A stretch of 64,000 nucleotides of DNA from contig NZ_BBXG01000018.1 of NCBI RefSeq assembly GCF_001570605.1, positions 118,839 to 182,838 on the forward strand, written 5' to 3'. A model generated the notes under the pieces. That model had not been told where the DNA came from, made no database searches, and worked only from the letters and a program-made list of their open reading frames with translations. Of the stretch, positions 45,563 to 56,407 are shown one piece after another. A program made the position numbers and the translations under genes. Origin of the DNA: Herbidospora cretacea. GTDB lineage: Bacteria > Actinomycetota > Actinomycetes > Streptosporangiales > Streptosporangiaceae. Every line of letters begins with the position of its first letter. Within the stretch, counting starts at the first letter, position 1.

Positions 45563-45898
45563 TCACGCGTGGTCGTGGTCGTGCTCGTCTTCCTCGTCCT
45601 CCAGGGAGCCGTCGGACGGCTCGACACCCAGCATGGCCTCACGCGGCTCGACCTCGTCGATGTGCTCGACGAGGCTGAGGACGTGGTCGGGCTCGATCAG
45701 CCACTGGAGGGCGGCGGCGCCGGTCTCGTCGGCGTTCACCAGGTCGATCTGCTCCTGGCGCTCCGACTCCTCGAGGTCGGCCTCCGGGTTGCGGATCTCC
45801 TTCAGCGCGGCGGCCTGGAGCGCGCCCACATCGGTGACTTCCACCACGAGATCGACCGTGAGGCGAAGATAGCGTGCGGCATCCGTAACGTCGGTCAT
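45563..45898 (-). CDS. Acidic protein with histidine-rich tail, unknown
   Basis: A 111-residue protein, strongly acidic, ending EDEEDEHDHDHA. The first ~80 residues (MTDVTDAARYLRLTVDLVVEVTDVGALQAAALKEI) look like a small alpha/beta fold; the acidic-His tail could bind divalent metal. AAGGAG lies seven bases before the ATG. It is downstream of ung on the same strand (106-bp gap) and convergent with the MOSC gene. No family was recognised. Confidence 0.65.
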   Translation of the reverse strand: MTDVTDAARYLRLTVDLVVEVTDVGALQAAALKEIRNPEADLEESERQEQIDLVNADETGAAALQWLIEPDHVLSLVEHIDEVEPREAMLGVEPSDGSLEDEEDEHDHDHA

Positions 45899-46004
45899 GA
45901 GTACTCCTTGAGGTCTTTTAGAACAAACGCACGACGCGTGACTGATCGTACGCCATGAGTAACGGACGGCGCGGATGTCAAGCGGCGCCCGCCCGGCGAG
46001 CAGA

Positions 46005-46682
46005 CTAAGGGAGCTTCCAGTCGACCGGAGCCGCGCCCTGCCGCTCCAGCAGCTCGTTGGCCCGGCTGAAGGGCTTGGAGCCGAAGAACCCGTTCCGGGC
46101 CGACAGCGGGCTCGGGTGGGCCGACTCGATGCACGGGACCTGGCCCAGCAGGGGGCGCAGCTTGCGGGCGTGGGCGCCCCACAGGATGGCCACCAGCGGG
46201 CCGCCGCGCTCGGCGAGGGCGCGGATGGCCTGTTCGGTGACCACCTCCCAGCCCTTGCCCGCGTGGGAGGCGGGGGCGCCGGGGGCCACGGTCAGCACCC
46301 GGTTGAGGAGCAGGACCCCGTTCTCGGTCCACGGGGTGAGGTCGCCGTTGGAGGGCTTGGGCAGCCCCAAGTCGTCCATCAGCTCGGTGTAGATGTTGCG
46401 GAGGCTTCCGGGGATCGGCTTGACGTCGGCCGCCACCGAGAAGCTCAGCCCGATCGGGTGCCCCGGGGTCGGATAGGGGTCCTGACCCATGATGAGCACC
46501 CGCACGTCGGCGAGCGGCTGCTTGAACGCCCGCAGGACGTTCTCCCCGGCGGGGAGGTACTTCCTGCCTTCCGCGATCTCATTCCGAAGGAAGTCGCCCA
46601 TCTCGGCGATCTTGCCTGCCACCGGTTCGAGGGCCTTCGCCCAGCCCGGTTCAACTAGCTCGTTTAAGGGAGCGCCTGCCAT
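46005..46682 (-). CDS. ung: Uracil-DNA glycosylase, family 1
   Basis: A 225-residue enzyme that removes uracil from DNA at the start of base excision repair. The water-activating motif GQDPYP (Asp68) and the leucine-loop motif HPSPLSA near residue 190 are intact, and length matches E. coli Ung. The ATG lies 11 bp after the treS stop on the same strand, so it may be read through from treS; a -10-like TAGGCT 8 bases before the ATG hints at its own promoter. Confidence 0.95.
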   Translation of the reverse strand: MAGAPLNELVEPGWAKALEPVAGKIAEMGDFLRNEIAEGRKYLPAGENVLRAFKQPLADVRVLIMGQDPYPTPGHPIGLSFSVAADVKPIPGSLRNIYTELMDDLGLPKPSNGDLTPWTENGVLLLNRVLTVAPGAPASHAGKGWEVVTEQAIRALAERGGPLVAILWGAHARKLRPLLGQVPCIESAHPSPLSARNGFFGSKPFSRANELLERQGAAPVDWKLP

Positions 46683-46693
46683 GCCGCGAAAGC

Positions 46694-48400
<1,707 letters not shown>

Positions 48401-48553
48401 CAGACCTCGCTCCACGGAGAAGAAAATGGGGTATGTCCGCAGCTCAGCGCGGCCTTCCGCAGAAGGTACCACCCGGTAGCCCCTGACAAAGAACGGTTAC
48501 GTAGCCCTTACTTCGGGCTTTCCGCCGGTTGTCGGCCGGTCGCTCCCCGTGAC

Positions 48554-50212
48554 CTAACGAGAGCTCCACGGAGGGGTGAGATCGCCCAGGACCTCGTCGT
48601 AGTCGGTGAGCCAGGAGCCGAAGAGCACCAGCCCGCGCAGCCAGAACCGGGAGTTCCACGACCCGAACGCGGCCAGCGCGTCGGGCCCGCCCTCGACCAC
48701 TTCGGCCATCTGGGGCGAGAGCAGCCCGGGGACCCGGGCGACCCTCTTGAGCATCGTGTGGTTCCACTCGCGGGCCCAGGCCGCGCCCGAGCGCAGCGGC
48801 ACCCGGCGGTGCGGCAGCCCGCCGTTGGTCGACGGGAGCGAGGCGACCTTCGGGTTGGCGGCCCAAAGGATCTCCCGGTAGAACCGGCCGCCCTCCTTGC
48901 GGCCGACCGGCACCGACAGCGCGGCGTCGAAGAAGCCGGGGTGCAGGAACGGGAAGACCGGGGTGGCCTCGGGGCCGACGAGGTTGACGGGGGAGCGGGC
49001 GATGCCCCGGGCGGTCCGGGTGTGCAGGACGCTGAGGGCCAGCTCGCTGCGGTGGCCGTTGAGCATCGAGGTGGCCTGGGCGAAGGTCTTCTCCACCACG
49101 TCGTCCATCCAGGCCAGCGCGCCCTCGCCGAGCACGGGCAGGTGGGCGGGGCCGGTCGTCATCGACTTCAGCAGCGCCTGACGCCGCTCCAGCGGGGTGG
49201 TGGCCGCGGCGGCGGCCGACATCAGGAAGTTCTTCATCAGCGGGCCGCCGGCCAGGCCGTCGACCACAGGCCGGCCGGCCTCGTGGACGGCGCGGGCGAA
49301 CGGCGAGTACCAGGCGTGGTGGCTGGTCAGGTACTCCAGCCGCCGGGCGGCCCAGCGCGCCTCGGCGGGGAAGTCGGCGGCGTTCTGCGGGATGATCCGG
49401 TGGGGGATGCCCAGCTCGCGGGTGACCGCGACGGCGAAGTCGATGTCGTTGTCGAGGCCGTCGTCGGGGCTGGTCGTCCACGACACGACGTCCTTGCCCT
49501 GCGCCACGGCCACGCTGGCCAGCAGCCGCGAGTCGTAGCCGCCGCTCACGGGCACGAGCACCTGCTCGTACGGCTTCAGCGACTCGTGCAGCAGGCTGAC
49601 GATGTCGTGGGCGGTGACCCCGTGGTCGAACGGCTCCTCGCGCACCCACCGGGGGGCCCGCTTGTCGACCGACAGCCGGTGGGTGTCCCGCGACCACGAC
49701 AGGGCGGTCGCGCCGGGAAGGCGCCTGACCTCGGCGTAGGGGGTGTCCTCCAGCAGCGGGTAGGTGAGCTTGAGGATCGCCGCCCAGGCGTTCCAGTTCA
49801 CCGTGTGAGGCCTGCGCGCCAGGGCGAGCAGCGGCTCGATCAGGCCGGAGAAGTAGACCGCGTCGCCGTCGGTCAGGTAGTAGATGTCGATCAGGCCGAA
49901 CGCGCCGGTGTGGAGGGTGACCGAGGCGGGCTCGTCGATGAAGCCGGGGGCCTCGTAGTGTTCGGCCACGTGGAGCCAGTCGCCGCCCGCGATGGGGGTG
50001 CGGTCACCCCACGAGAAGGCGGCCATGGTGGGCGAGGAGTCGTACATGGTGAGCGGCCCGGACGACAGCACGGCGGCGTCGCGGGTCACATAGGCGGTCT
50101 CCACCACGGGTCCCGAGCGCGCCAGCAGGTCGAGCCGCTCCTGGGAGAACGGCCCGAAGGCGCCACAGACGTATGGCCTGGCCCGGAACGACGGCCACTC
50201 TCCCTTGCGCAC
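48554..50212 (-). CDS. Asparagine-synthase-like ATP-pyrophosphatase protein
   Basis: A 552-residue protein whose C-terminal domain has the PP-loop SGGYDS (residues 223-228) and overall similarity to asparagine synthetase B. The first ~200 residues resemble the class II amidotransferase fold but begin MRKGEW and lack the catalytic Cys after the start, so it cannot use glutamine in the normal way. Enzymes with this layout form amide or lactam bonds in natural products or surface glycans (also lasso-peptide cyclases). It is divergent from a CgeB-like glycosyltransferase gene 144 bp away, hinting at surface polysaccharide or spore envelope modification. Product unknown. Confidence 0.75.
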   Translation of the reverse strand: MRKGEWPSFRARPYVCGAFGPFSQERLDLLARSGPVVETAYVTRDAAVLSSGPLTMYDSSPTMAAFSWGDRTPIAGGDWLHVAEHYEAPGFIDEPASVTLHTGAFGLIDIYYLTDGDAVYFSGLIEPLLALARRPHTVNWNAWAAILKLTYPLLEDTPYAEVRRLPGATALSWSRDTHRLSVDKRAPRWVREEPFDHGVTAHDIVSLLHESLKPYEQVLVPVSGGYDSRLLASVAVAQGKDVVSWTTSPDDGLDNDIDFAVAVTRELGIPHRIIPQNAADFPAEARWAARRLEYLTSHHAWYSPFARAVHEAGRPVVDGLAGGPLMKNFLMSAAAAATTPLERRQALLKSMTTGPAHLPVLGEGALAWMDDVVEKTFAQATSMLNGHRSELALSVLHTRTARGIARSPVNLVGPEATPVFPFLHPGFFDAALSVPVGRKEGGRFYREILWAANPKVASLPSTNGGLPHRRVPLRSGAAWAREWNHTMLKRVARVPGLLSPQMAEVVEGGPDALAAFGSWNSRFWLRGLVLFGSWLTDYDEVLGDLTPPWSSR

Positions 50213-50356
50213 CTGCGGTCCCTCCCCGATCGATGGTTTCCGACGAGTTTACGGACGTCAGGTGGACTCTTGGTGCCTTAATGACGGTTTCCATGCAGGT
50301 AGACCATGATCTGAGAATATGGTGACTGTCGCCGTTACCTGGAGGAGTGGGCGTTT

Positions 50357-52336
50357 ATGAGTGAGCTGGAAAGCCTGCGGCGGGCGCTTGCACAGGCGGT
50401 CGAGAAGGCCGAGGGCGCCGCCGAACTGGCCCGGTTGCTCGCCGACTACCAGGCCCGGCTGGACGAGGCCGCCCGCACCGAGGCCGAGGCGCTGACCCGC
50501 GCCCGGGACGCCGAGGCGGCCCGCAAGGCGGCCGAGAAGCAGGCCGAGCGCCGGCTCACCCAGCTCGCCAAGCAGCTGGCCGAGCAGAAGTACCAGACGG
50601 CGGTGGCCGAGTGGAAGCTGGAGAAGCTCCAGGGCAACCGCTGGATCAAGATCGGCGACGCGATCCAGACCAAGAAGCCCGGCTCGGTCGCCCGCTCCCT
50701 GCGCGCCGCCTCCCCGACCGCCGGCAAGGCCCCCAAGCGCACCGACTTCCCGGTCGAGAAGCCGGCCGCCGTCCAGGCCCCGGTGGAGAAACCGGCCCCT
50801 CCGGTCGATCCCGACCCCCGCGCGCCGCTGTTCTCCACCCCGCTCACCGAGTACTTCGCCGTGCCGAAGGGGCCGCTGACCAGGCCGTACATGACGGTCG
50901 CGGCGATCGTCGACCGGCGCACCGAGGCCCTGCTCCGGTACGAATGGCGCCAGGTCACCAACTTCGGCCCGGACGACTGGGCGAAGATGCTGGACACCTA
51001 CCGGCCCTCGATGCTCTTCGTCGAGTCGGTCGCGCCGGGCCCGCGCCAGGGCAACGGCGGGCGCTGGCTGGCCTCGATGGCCGGGGAGGACCGCGCGCTG
51101 CGCGACCTGGTGGAGGCGTGCAAGAAGCGCGGGATCAAGACCGTCTACTGGCACTCGGGCGGGTCGCTCGGCAAGGCCGTGCCGGTCGCCGAGCTGTTCG
51201 ACCTCGTGCTGGCCACCACCGAGCAGCGGGCCCGTGAGTGGCGGGCGGCGCTGCGGCACGACCGGGTGGGCGTGCTGCCGCACAGCGTGCAGCCCCGGGT
51301 CCACAACACCTTCCGCGCCGAGGGCGGCCGGACCGAGGACGTGGCCACGCTCGGCACCGCCGAGGGCGGGAACCCGCTCCCGGCCCAGGGCGACGACAAG
51401 ACCAGCTACGACGACTTCCTGACCGCCGTGCGCAAGGTCGGGGTGGTCGTCGCCGGGCCCGACGCGAGCGACCGCGAGATCGCCGAGATCGAGGCCTGCG
51501 GCACCCCCGTGGTGGCCACCGGCGCCGCCGAGCTCGCCGCCGACCCGAGGGAGCGCGACCGCCGCGCCCATCTGGCCTGGCGGGCCACCGTCCCGGTCAC
51601 GGCCCGGCTCCAGCCCGTCTTCGAGGCCGTGGGCCTGGCGGACGTGCGCAACACCCAGGTGGTGAGCGCGCTGGTGGCCGTGCGCGACCAGATGGAGCTC
51701 GACCAGGCGATGACGCAGATCATCGGCCAGCGCAGACGGCCCGACCAGCTCGTCATCGTGGCCGAGGGCGTCGACGCCGCCGTGGTGGAGAAGACCGCCC
51801 GGCAGGCGGTGAGCGCCCGCGAGGAGGGCTACAACGCGGGGGTGCTGCCGGAACTGGTGGTGCGGACCCTGCCGATGTCGACCCGGGGCGCGGCGCTGGC
51901 CCACGCGCTGCTGCTGGCCGACGGCGACTACGTGGCCGTCGTCGACCCGCGCGACCTGTACGGGGAGCACTACCTGGCCGACTCGCTGCGCCGCTTCGCC
52001 GAGGTGGAGACCGAGATCGTCGGCAAGGCCGCCTTCTACGCCCACGCCGCCGGGGCGACCCTGCTGCGCCAGCCCGACGCCGAATACCGCTTCCTGCCCG
52101 AACTCGGCGGCGGCACGATCGTGTCCCGCCGGTCGGTGCTGGTCGAGCTGGGGATCGCCGATCTCAGCGAGGAGTGGGACGAGACGCTGATGCGCCAGTG
52201 CCGCTCGGGCGGGATCAGGGTCTACTCGGGCGACCGCTTCTCCTACGTGTGCGTGCGCGCCCGCGCGGAGGGCCGGCTGTTCGGCTCAGCTCGTCTGGAG
52301 GGGTACGTCCCCGCCGGTCCCCTCGCCTTGATCTAG
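50357..52336 (+). CDS. Coiled-coil protein with CgeB-like glycosyltransferase domain
   Basis: A 659-residue protein. Residues 1-~95 are a long Ala/Glu/Arg coiled coil. The central part (~170-430) matches the spore-maturation CgeB glycosyltransferase family: ALFSTPLTEYF-like and PYMTVAAIVD, PSMLFVESV, CKKRGIKTVYW, RVGVLPHSVQPRVHN, EIEACGTPVVA. The C-terminal ~200 residues resemble a GT2-type domain with ALLLADGDYVAVVDP. GGAGGAG precedes the ATG. Its last 51 bases overlap the convergent PP2C gene. Sugar donor and acceptor unknown; a cell-surface or spore-coat role is inferred. Confidence 0.7.
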   Translation: MSELESLRRALAQAVEKAEGAAELARLLADYQARLDEAARTEAEALTRARDAEAARKAAEKQAERRLTQLAKQLAEQKYQTAVAEWKLEKLQGNRWIKIGDAIQTKKPGSVARSLRAASPTAGKAPKRTDFPVEKPAAVQAPVEKPAPPVDPDPRAPLFSTPLTEYFAVPKGPLTRPYMTVAAIVDRRTEALLRYEWRQVTNFGPDDWAKMLDTYRPSMLFVESVAPGPRQGNGGRWLASMAGEDRALRDLVEACKKRGIKTVYWHSGGSLGKAVPVAELFDLVLATTEQRAREWRAALRHDRVGVLPHSVQPRVHNTFRAEGGRTEDVATLGTAEGGNPLPAQGDDKTSYDDFLTAVRKVGVVVAGPDASDREIAEIEACGTPVVATGAAELAADPRERDRRAHLAWRATVPVTARLQPVFEAVGLADVRNTQVVSALVAVRDQMELDQAMTQIIGQRRRPDQLVIVAEGVDAAVVEKTARQAVSAREEGYNAGVLPELVVRTLPMSTRGAALAHALLLADGDYVAVVDPRDLYGEHYLADSLRRFAEVETEIVGKAAFYAHAAGATLLRQPDAEYRFLPELGGGTIVSRRSVLVELGIADLSEEWDETLMRQCRSGGIRVYSGDRFSYVCVRARAEGRLFGSARLEGYVPAGPLALI

Positions 52337-53098
52337 GGTGGCCGACCCGACCAAAATGGGGTGCCCGTCGCCGTACCCACCCGCCACGACGTCGGCCGCG
52401 ACGACCGTGATGTTGTCGGGCCCGCCGCCCCGGTTGGCCAGGTCGACGAGGGTCGTGACCAGCTGGTCGAGGTCGGCGACGGAGGTGAGCATCTCGTGCA
52501 GCGTCTCGGGCGTGACCACGCCCGCCAGGCCGTCGGAGCAGAGCAGGTAGCGGTCGCCGGCGAAGGCGGTGCGCCGCGACACGTCGGGGCTCACGTTGCC
52601 GGTGCTCTCCAGCGCCCGCATCAGCATCGACCGGCGCGGGTGCTCGGCCGCCTGCTCGGGGGTCATCCGGCCGTCGTCGACGAGCGACTGCACCAGCGTG
52701 TGGTCGTGGGTGATCTGGTAGAGCACCCCGTCGCGCAGCATGTAGCCGCGCGAGTCGCCCACGTGGGCCAGGGCGAAGCCGCTGCCGTCCCACAGCATGG
52801 CGGTGAGCGTCGTGCCCATGCCGTTGAGCGCCGGGTTGGCGTCGGCCATGCCCTTGAGGGTCTGGGCCGCCTGCTGGATGGCGCCCTCCAGCGCGGCCAC
52901 CGGGTCGCCGTCCAGCGGCGCCCCCGACAGCACGCGGATCGCGGTCGCGCTGGCCACCTGACCGTAGTTGTGGCCGCCCATGCCGTCGGCGACGACGAGC
53001 AGGCGGGGGCTGGCGTAGGCAGCGTCCTCGTTCTCCGGGCGGCGCTGGCCGACATCTGACCGGGCGGCGTACCGGAGGCCCAGCGTGCTGTGGTTCAT
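52286..53098 (-). CDS. PP2C-type Ser/Thr phosphatase
   Basis: A 270-residue PPM-family phosphatase removing phosphate from Ser/Thr. The metal-binding acidic residues are in RPENEDAA, VADGMGGH, HVGDSRGY, CSDGLAG and GPDNITVV. No membrane helix is present, so it is soluble. The ATG at 53098 lies 6 bases from a TTTACT -10 (TTGTGA -35), i.e. probably leaderless; a longer in-frame reading upstream lacks features. It is divergent from the methylase gene and could reverse the action of the kinase at 54888. Confidence 0.93.
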   Translation of the reverse strand: MNHSTLGLRYAARSDVGQRRPENEDAAYASPRLLVVADGMGGHNYGQVASATAIRVLSGAPLDGDPVAALEGAIQQAAQTLKGMADANPALNGMGTTLTAMLWDGSGFALAHVGDSRGYMLRDGVLYQITHDHTLVQSLVDDGRMTPEQAAEHPRRSMLMRALESTGNVSPDVSRRTAFAGDRYLLCSDGLAGVVTPETLHEMLTSVADLDQLVTTLVDLANRGGGPDNITVVAADVVAGGYGDGHPILVGSATLDQGEGTGGDVPLQTS

Positions 53099-53104
53099 GT
53101 CCAC

Positions 53105-53153
53105 AGTAAAACATTGGTTGAAGCAGTTCACAAGTGGGCGATTCGTGTAGAGT
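53105..53153. promoter_or_regulatory. Divergent leaderless promoters between PP2C and methylase genes
   Basis: Minus strand: TTGTGA (53133-53128), 17-bp spacer, TTTACT (53110-53105), then six bases and the PP2C ATG at 53098. Plus strand: AGTTCA (53125-53130), 17-bp spacer, TAGAGT (53148-53153), then six bases and the methylase GTG at 53160. The two -35 elements overlap, so the genes may compete or share control. Confidence 0.55.
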
Positions 53154-53159
53154 GACCAC

Positions 53160-54878
53160 GTGACTTACGTGAACGCCGGTGACATCGCCCGCCTCGCCGA
53201 CGTCGGCCGGGCCGCGGTGTCCAACTGGCGTCGCCGTCACGACGACTTCCCGCAGCCCGTCGGCGGCACCGCCAACAGCCCGCTGTTCTCGCTGGCCGAG
53301 GTGGAGGAGTGGCTGCGCCGCAACGGCAAGCCGTTCTCGCTGTCGGCCGCCGACCTGGCGTGGCAGCGGCTCCGCGCCAGCGGCGACGACCTGAGGCTAG
53401 GCGAGCTGGTGGCGGCCGCGGGCGATTTCCTGGAAGGCCGCCCCGCCGCGCTGCCCGCCGACGTCACCGCGCTGGTCGCCGCGCTGGCCGAGGAGCGCGG
53501 CCGGCTCGACGCGTTCGAGTTCCTCTGCGAGCGCTACGCCGAGGCCCACTCGCGCCAGCTCGCGATCACCCCGCCCGACCTCGCCGACCTGATGGTGCGC
53601 CTGTCCGGCGGCGGGGTGCTGCTCGACCCGGCCTGCGGGCTGGGCACCCTGCTGCTGACGGCCAAGGCCGCGCGCGGGCAGGACGCCTCCGGTTCGGCGG
53701 CCCGCATCGCCGCCACCCGGCTGCGGATGCGCGGGGTCGCGGCGACCGTCCACACCGGCGACTCGCTGCGCGCCAACGGGCTGCCCGGCGGCGCCGACGC
53801 GGTGGTCTGCGACCCGCCCTTCAACGAGCGGACCTGGGGATACGAGGAGCTGACCGCCGACCCGCGCTGGGAGTTCGGCCTGCCGCCGCGCGGCGAGCCC
53901 GAGCTGGCCTGGGTGCAGCACTGCCTGTCCCGGGTCCGGGCCGGCGGCACGGTCACCGTCCTGATGCCGCCCGCCGCCGCCGCGCGCCGTCCGGGCCGCC
54001 GCATCCGGTCGAACCTGCTCAGGGCTGGCGTGCTGCGGGCCGTGATCGCGGCCGGGGCCAGCGACATCTGGCTGCTGCGCCGCCCCGAGCCCGGCGAGCG
54101 GACCCCGTCGCGGGTGCTGCTCTTCGACGCCGCCGGCGACCTGAACACGGTCGAACCGGCCTGGCGCGACTTCCTGGCGACCGGCAGGGGCGGCACGAGC
54201 GTCATCGACCTGCTCGACGACGAGGTCGACGTCAGCCCGCTGCGGTTCGGCAACGCGGCCGGCCCGCCCGACTACGCCGGGTCCCGGGCCCGTTTCGCCG
54301 CCGCCGTGGACGAGCTGACCGGCGCGCTGCCCTCGCTCAGCCCCGTCGACCCGCCCCGCGAACCTCCGATGACGACCATCGCCGAGCTGGCCAGGGGCGG
54401 TTCGGTGGCCATCCACCACTCCTCGGCCCGCGTCGGCTCGGGCGACCAGCCCGTCCTGACCGCCGACGACCTGGCCGGCGGCGGCCCGCCGACCGGCTGG
54501 GCCGAGCCCGGCCCCGGCCTGGTCATGATCGAGCCCGGCGACGTGGTGGCCACCCCGACCGGCACGGTCCGGGTCGTCCAGGAGATCGGCTGGGCGCTCG
54601 GCCCCCAGCTCACCCTCTACCGCGTCGATCCGGCCCGCCTGGACGCCGACTTCCTCGCCGGTTTCCTGCGCGCCGGCTCCAGCCTGTCGCGGGGCGCCAG
54701 CCGCCTCGACGCCCGCCGCACCAAGATCCCCCGGCTGTCCCTGGCGCAGCAGCGCGAATACGGGGCCGCCTTCCGCCGCCTGGCCGACCTCGACACCGCC
54801 CTCCACGAGACGTCGAAGCGGGGCCAGGAGCTCATCCGGCTCGCCCTCGACGGCCTGGCGGCCGGACATCTGCAATAA
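53160..54878 (+). CDS. HTH-N6-adenine methylase-specificity domain fusion
   Basis: A 572-residue protein with three parts. Residues 1-60 are a MerR/excisionase-like helix-turn-helix (YVNAGDIARLADVGRAAVSNWRR, FSLAEVEEWLRR). Residues ~100-380 are a type I-like N6-adenine methylase: LLDPACGLGTLL (SAM binding) and CDPPF (catalytic motif IV). The last ~180 residues look like half of an HsdS target-recognition unit (DARRTKIPRLSLAQQREYGAAFRRLADLD). No restriction nuclease is nearby, so it is an orphan or regulatory methylase. The GTG start is preceded by a TAGAGT -10 six bases away. A soluble kinase follows nine bases later. Modified site unknown. Confidence 0.82.
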   Translation: MTYVNAGDIARLADVGRAAVSNWRRRHDDFPQPVGGTANSPLFSLAEVEEWLRRNGKPFSLSAADLAWQRLRASGDDLRLGELVAAAGDFLEGRPAALPADVTALVAALAEERGRLDAFEFLCERYAEAHSRQLAITPPDLADLMVRLSGGGVLLDPACGLGTLLLTAKAARGQDASGSAARIAATRLRMRGVAATVHTGDSLRANGLPGGADAVVCDPPFNERTWGYEELTADPRWEFGLPPRGEPELAWVQHCLSRVRAGGTVTVLMPPAAAARRPGRRIRSNLLRAGVLRAVIAAGASDIWLLRRPEPGERTPSRVLLFDAAGDLNTVEPAWRDFLATGRGGTSVIDLLDDEVDVSPLRFGNAAGPPDYAGSRARFAAAVDELTGALPSLSPVDPPREPPMTTIAELARGGSVAIHHSSARVGSGDQPVLTADDLAGGGPPTGWAEPGPGLVMIEPGDVVATPTGTVRVVQEIGWALGPQLTLYRVDPARLDADFLAGFLRAGSSLSRGASRLDARRTKIPRLSLAQQREYGAAFRRLADLDTALHETSKRGQELIRLALDGLAAGHLQ

Positions 54879-54881
54879 AGT
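54876..54881 (+). promoter_or_regulatory. Putative -10 for a leaderless kinase mRNA
   Basis: TAAAGT lies six bases before the ATG at 54888 and overlaps the end of the methylase gene; no ribosome site is visible. The -35 is weak, so this may be a secondary promoter within the methylase-kinase unit. Confidence 0.4.
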
Positions 54882-54887
54882 TGCGGC

Positions 54888-55775
54888 ATGGTCATCGGTG
54901 ACCGCTATGAACTGGACGACCTCCCGCTCGGCCAGGGCGGGATGGGCGCCGTCTACGGCGGCCACGACAGACATCTCGACCGGAAGGTCGCGGTCAAGTT
55001 CCTCCGTCTCCCCGGCGGGCCCGACCACGAGCTGGAGCGCCGGTTCATCCGCGAGGCCCGCATCCTGGCCCGTCTCGACCACCCCGGCGCGCCCGTCCTC
55101 TACGACTTCGGCACCCACGAGCAGCGGCTCTTCCAGGTGATGCAGTTCATCGAGGGCGTCACGGTGGCCGACGTGGTCAGTGAGCACGGGCCGCTGCCGG
55201 TGCCGTGGGCCGCCGCCATCGCCTCCCAGGCCTGCGCCGTGCTCTCGGCCGCCCACGCGTTGTCGATCTGCCACCGCGACCTCAAGCCGACCAACCTCAT
55301 GCTCTGCCCCGACGGCACGGTCAAGGTCCTCGACTTCGGCCTGGCCATCCTGCGCGAGGCCGACGCGGGCCAGTTCACCCGGACCGGCCAGATCCTCGGC
55401 ACGCCCGCCTACATGGCCCCCGAGCAGATCAAACGCGGCGTGGCCGACCCCCGCAGCGACCTCTACTCCCTCGGCTGCGTCCTGCACGAGATGCTGACCG
55501 GCCGTCAGCTCTTCACCGGCCCGACCGACTACGCCGTCTACGAGCGCCAGGTGAAGGAACGGCCGCCCCGGGTCCGGAACGTGCCGGACGCCCTGGCCGA
55601 CCTGGTCACCGCGCTGCTGGAGAAGTCGGCCGACCAGCGCCCGCCGACCGCCGACGCCCTCTACACCGAGCTCCAGCGCTTCGCGGTCGACCTCCCGGCC
55701 CTGCCGGGCTTCCTGACCGCGATCGTCGCCCCGACCCGGATGTACGCCCGCGTGGTCGGGCGGATCCCCGGATGA
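54888..55775 (+). CDS. Soluble Ser/Thr protein kinase
   Basis: A 295-residue Hanks-type kinase with a complete domain (~8-270): [12 protein letters not shown], Lys37 in [14 protein letters not shown] with Asp131, DFG at Asp149, and MAPEQI. There is no membrane helix or external domain, unlike the kinase at 18.6-20 kb. It starts nine bases after the methylase and overlaps the following unknown gene by 4 bp (ATGA). With the PP2C gene on the other side of the methylase it could form a kinase/phosphatase pair acting on the methylase or its partners; that link is inference. Confidence 0.9.
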   Translation: MVIGDRYELDDLPLGQGGMGAVYGGHDRHLDRKVAVKFLRLPGGPDHELERRFIREARILARLDHPGAPVLYDFGTHEQRLFQVMQFIEGVTVADVVSEHGPLPVPWAAAIASQACAVLSAAHALSICHRDLKPTNLMLCPDGTVKVLDFGLAILREADAGQFTRTGQILGTPAYMAPEQIKRGVADPRSDLYSLGCVLHEMLTGRQLFTGPTDYAVYERQVKERPPRVRNVPDALADLVTALLEKSADQRPPTADALYTELQRFAVDLPALPGFLTAIVAPTRMYARVVGRIPG

Positions 55776-56260
55776 TCCCCGTCGGCGACTGGGCTACCGA
55801 GGCCACCTTCCTGGTCAGGGGAGAGGTGGTCGTCGGGGCCTACCCCTGGGACCTGCTGACCGAGGATCCCGGGAGGCTGGCCGGGGAGAGCTGGCCCGAC
55901 TCCCCCCGGACCTGGGCGAACCCGGGCTTCGCGGTCCGCTACGCCCACGCGCGCGCCTGCTGGGCCCACCGGTGGGCCGGTGCCGCCGACCCCGAGTGGG
56001 AGGCGCTGCCCGCCGAGTGGAGGGCCGTGGTGCGGCTGCTCGCGGAACTGCCCAGCCGCGGGCGGAGCCGTACAAAAAGATGGAAGACCTTCGCCGAGCA
56101 CCTGGCCGCGCGCTATCACGACGCGTTCGAGGCCGCGAACCCCCTGCCGAGGGGGGACGCCGACTTCACCGGGGCGCTGGCCGCCCGGGTCGCGACCGGC
56201 GACGCGGTCGCGCGGGTGCTCGCGGCGATCAGCGCGGAGCCCCTGCCGCAGCGGATCTAG
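55772..56260 (+). CDS. Unknown protein coupled to the Ser/Thr kinase
   Basis: A 162-residue protein with no recognised family. Start ATG at 55772 overlaps the kinase stop by 4 bp, so translation is coupled. The N-terminus (WATEATFLVRGEVVVGAYPWDLL) is beta-like, the middle is Trp-rich and helical (ARACWAHRWAGAADPEWEALPAEWR), and the end is helical. Tight coupling makes it a candidate substrate or regulator of the kinase. An ORF in another frame over the kinase is a shadow. Confidence 0.7.
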   Translation: MIPVGDWATEATFLVRGEVVVGAYPWDLLTEDPGRLAGESWPDSPRTWANPGFAVRYAHARACWAHRWAGAADPEWEALPAEWRAVVRLLAELPSRGRSRTKRWKTFAEHLAARYHDAFEAANPLPRGDADFTGALAARVATGDAVARVLAAISAEPLPQRI

Positions 56261-56407
56261 GAGCCGCGTTCTTCTTCCCGGACGGCGGGGTGACAGGAAC
56301 CACTCCTGCCCTTCATGGGTCGAACGACCGTATTTCCACTTTTCGTCACGTCTCGCTACGTGAGCACGCGTCTCAGAGGGCGCCCTGAGTCGGATAGCCT
56401 GCTTCGG

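Noticed and set aside
53160..54878. Type I restriction-modification system
   Set aside because: No HsdR-like helicase-nuclease gene is nearby and methylase and specificity parts are on one chain with an added helix-turn-helix.
52286..56260. Complete Pgl or BREX defence system
   Set aside because: Only a methylase and a kinase match in type; no PglZ, PglY/BrxC ATPase or Lon-like protein is adjacent.
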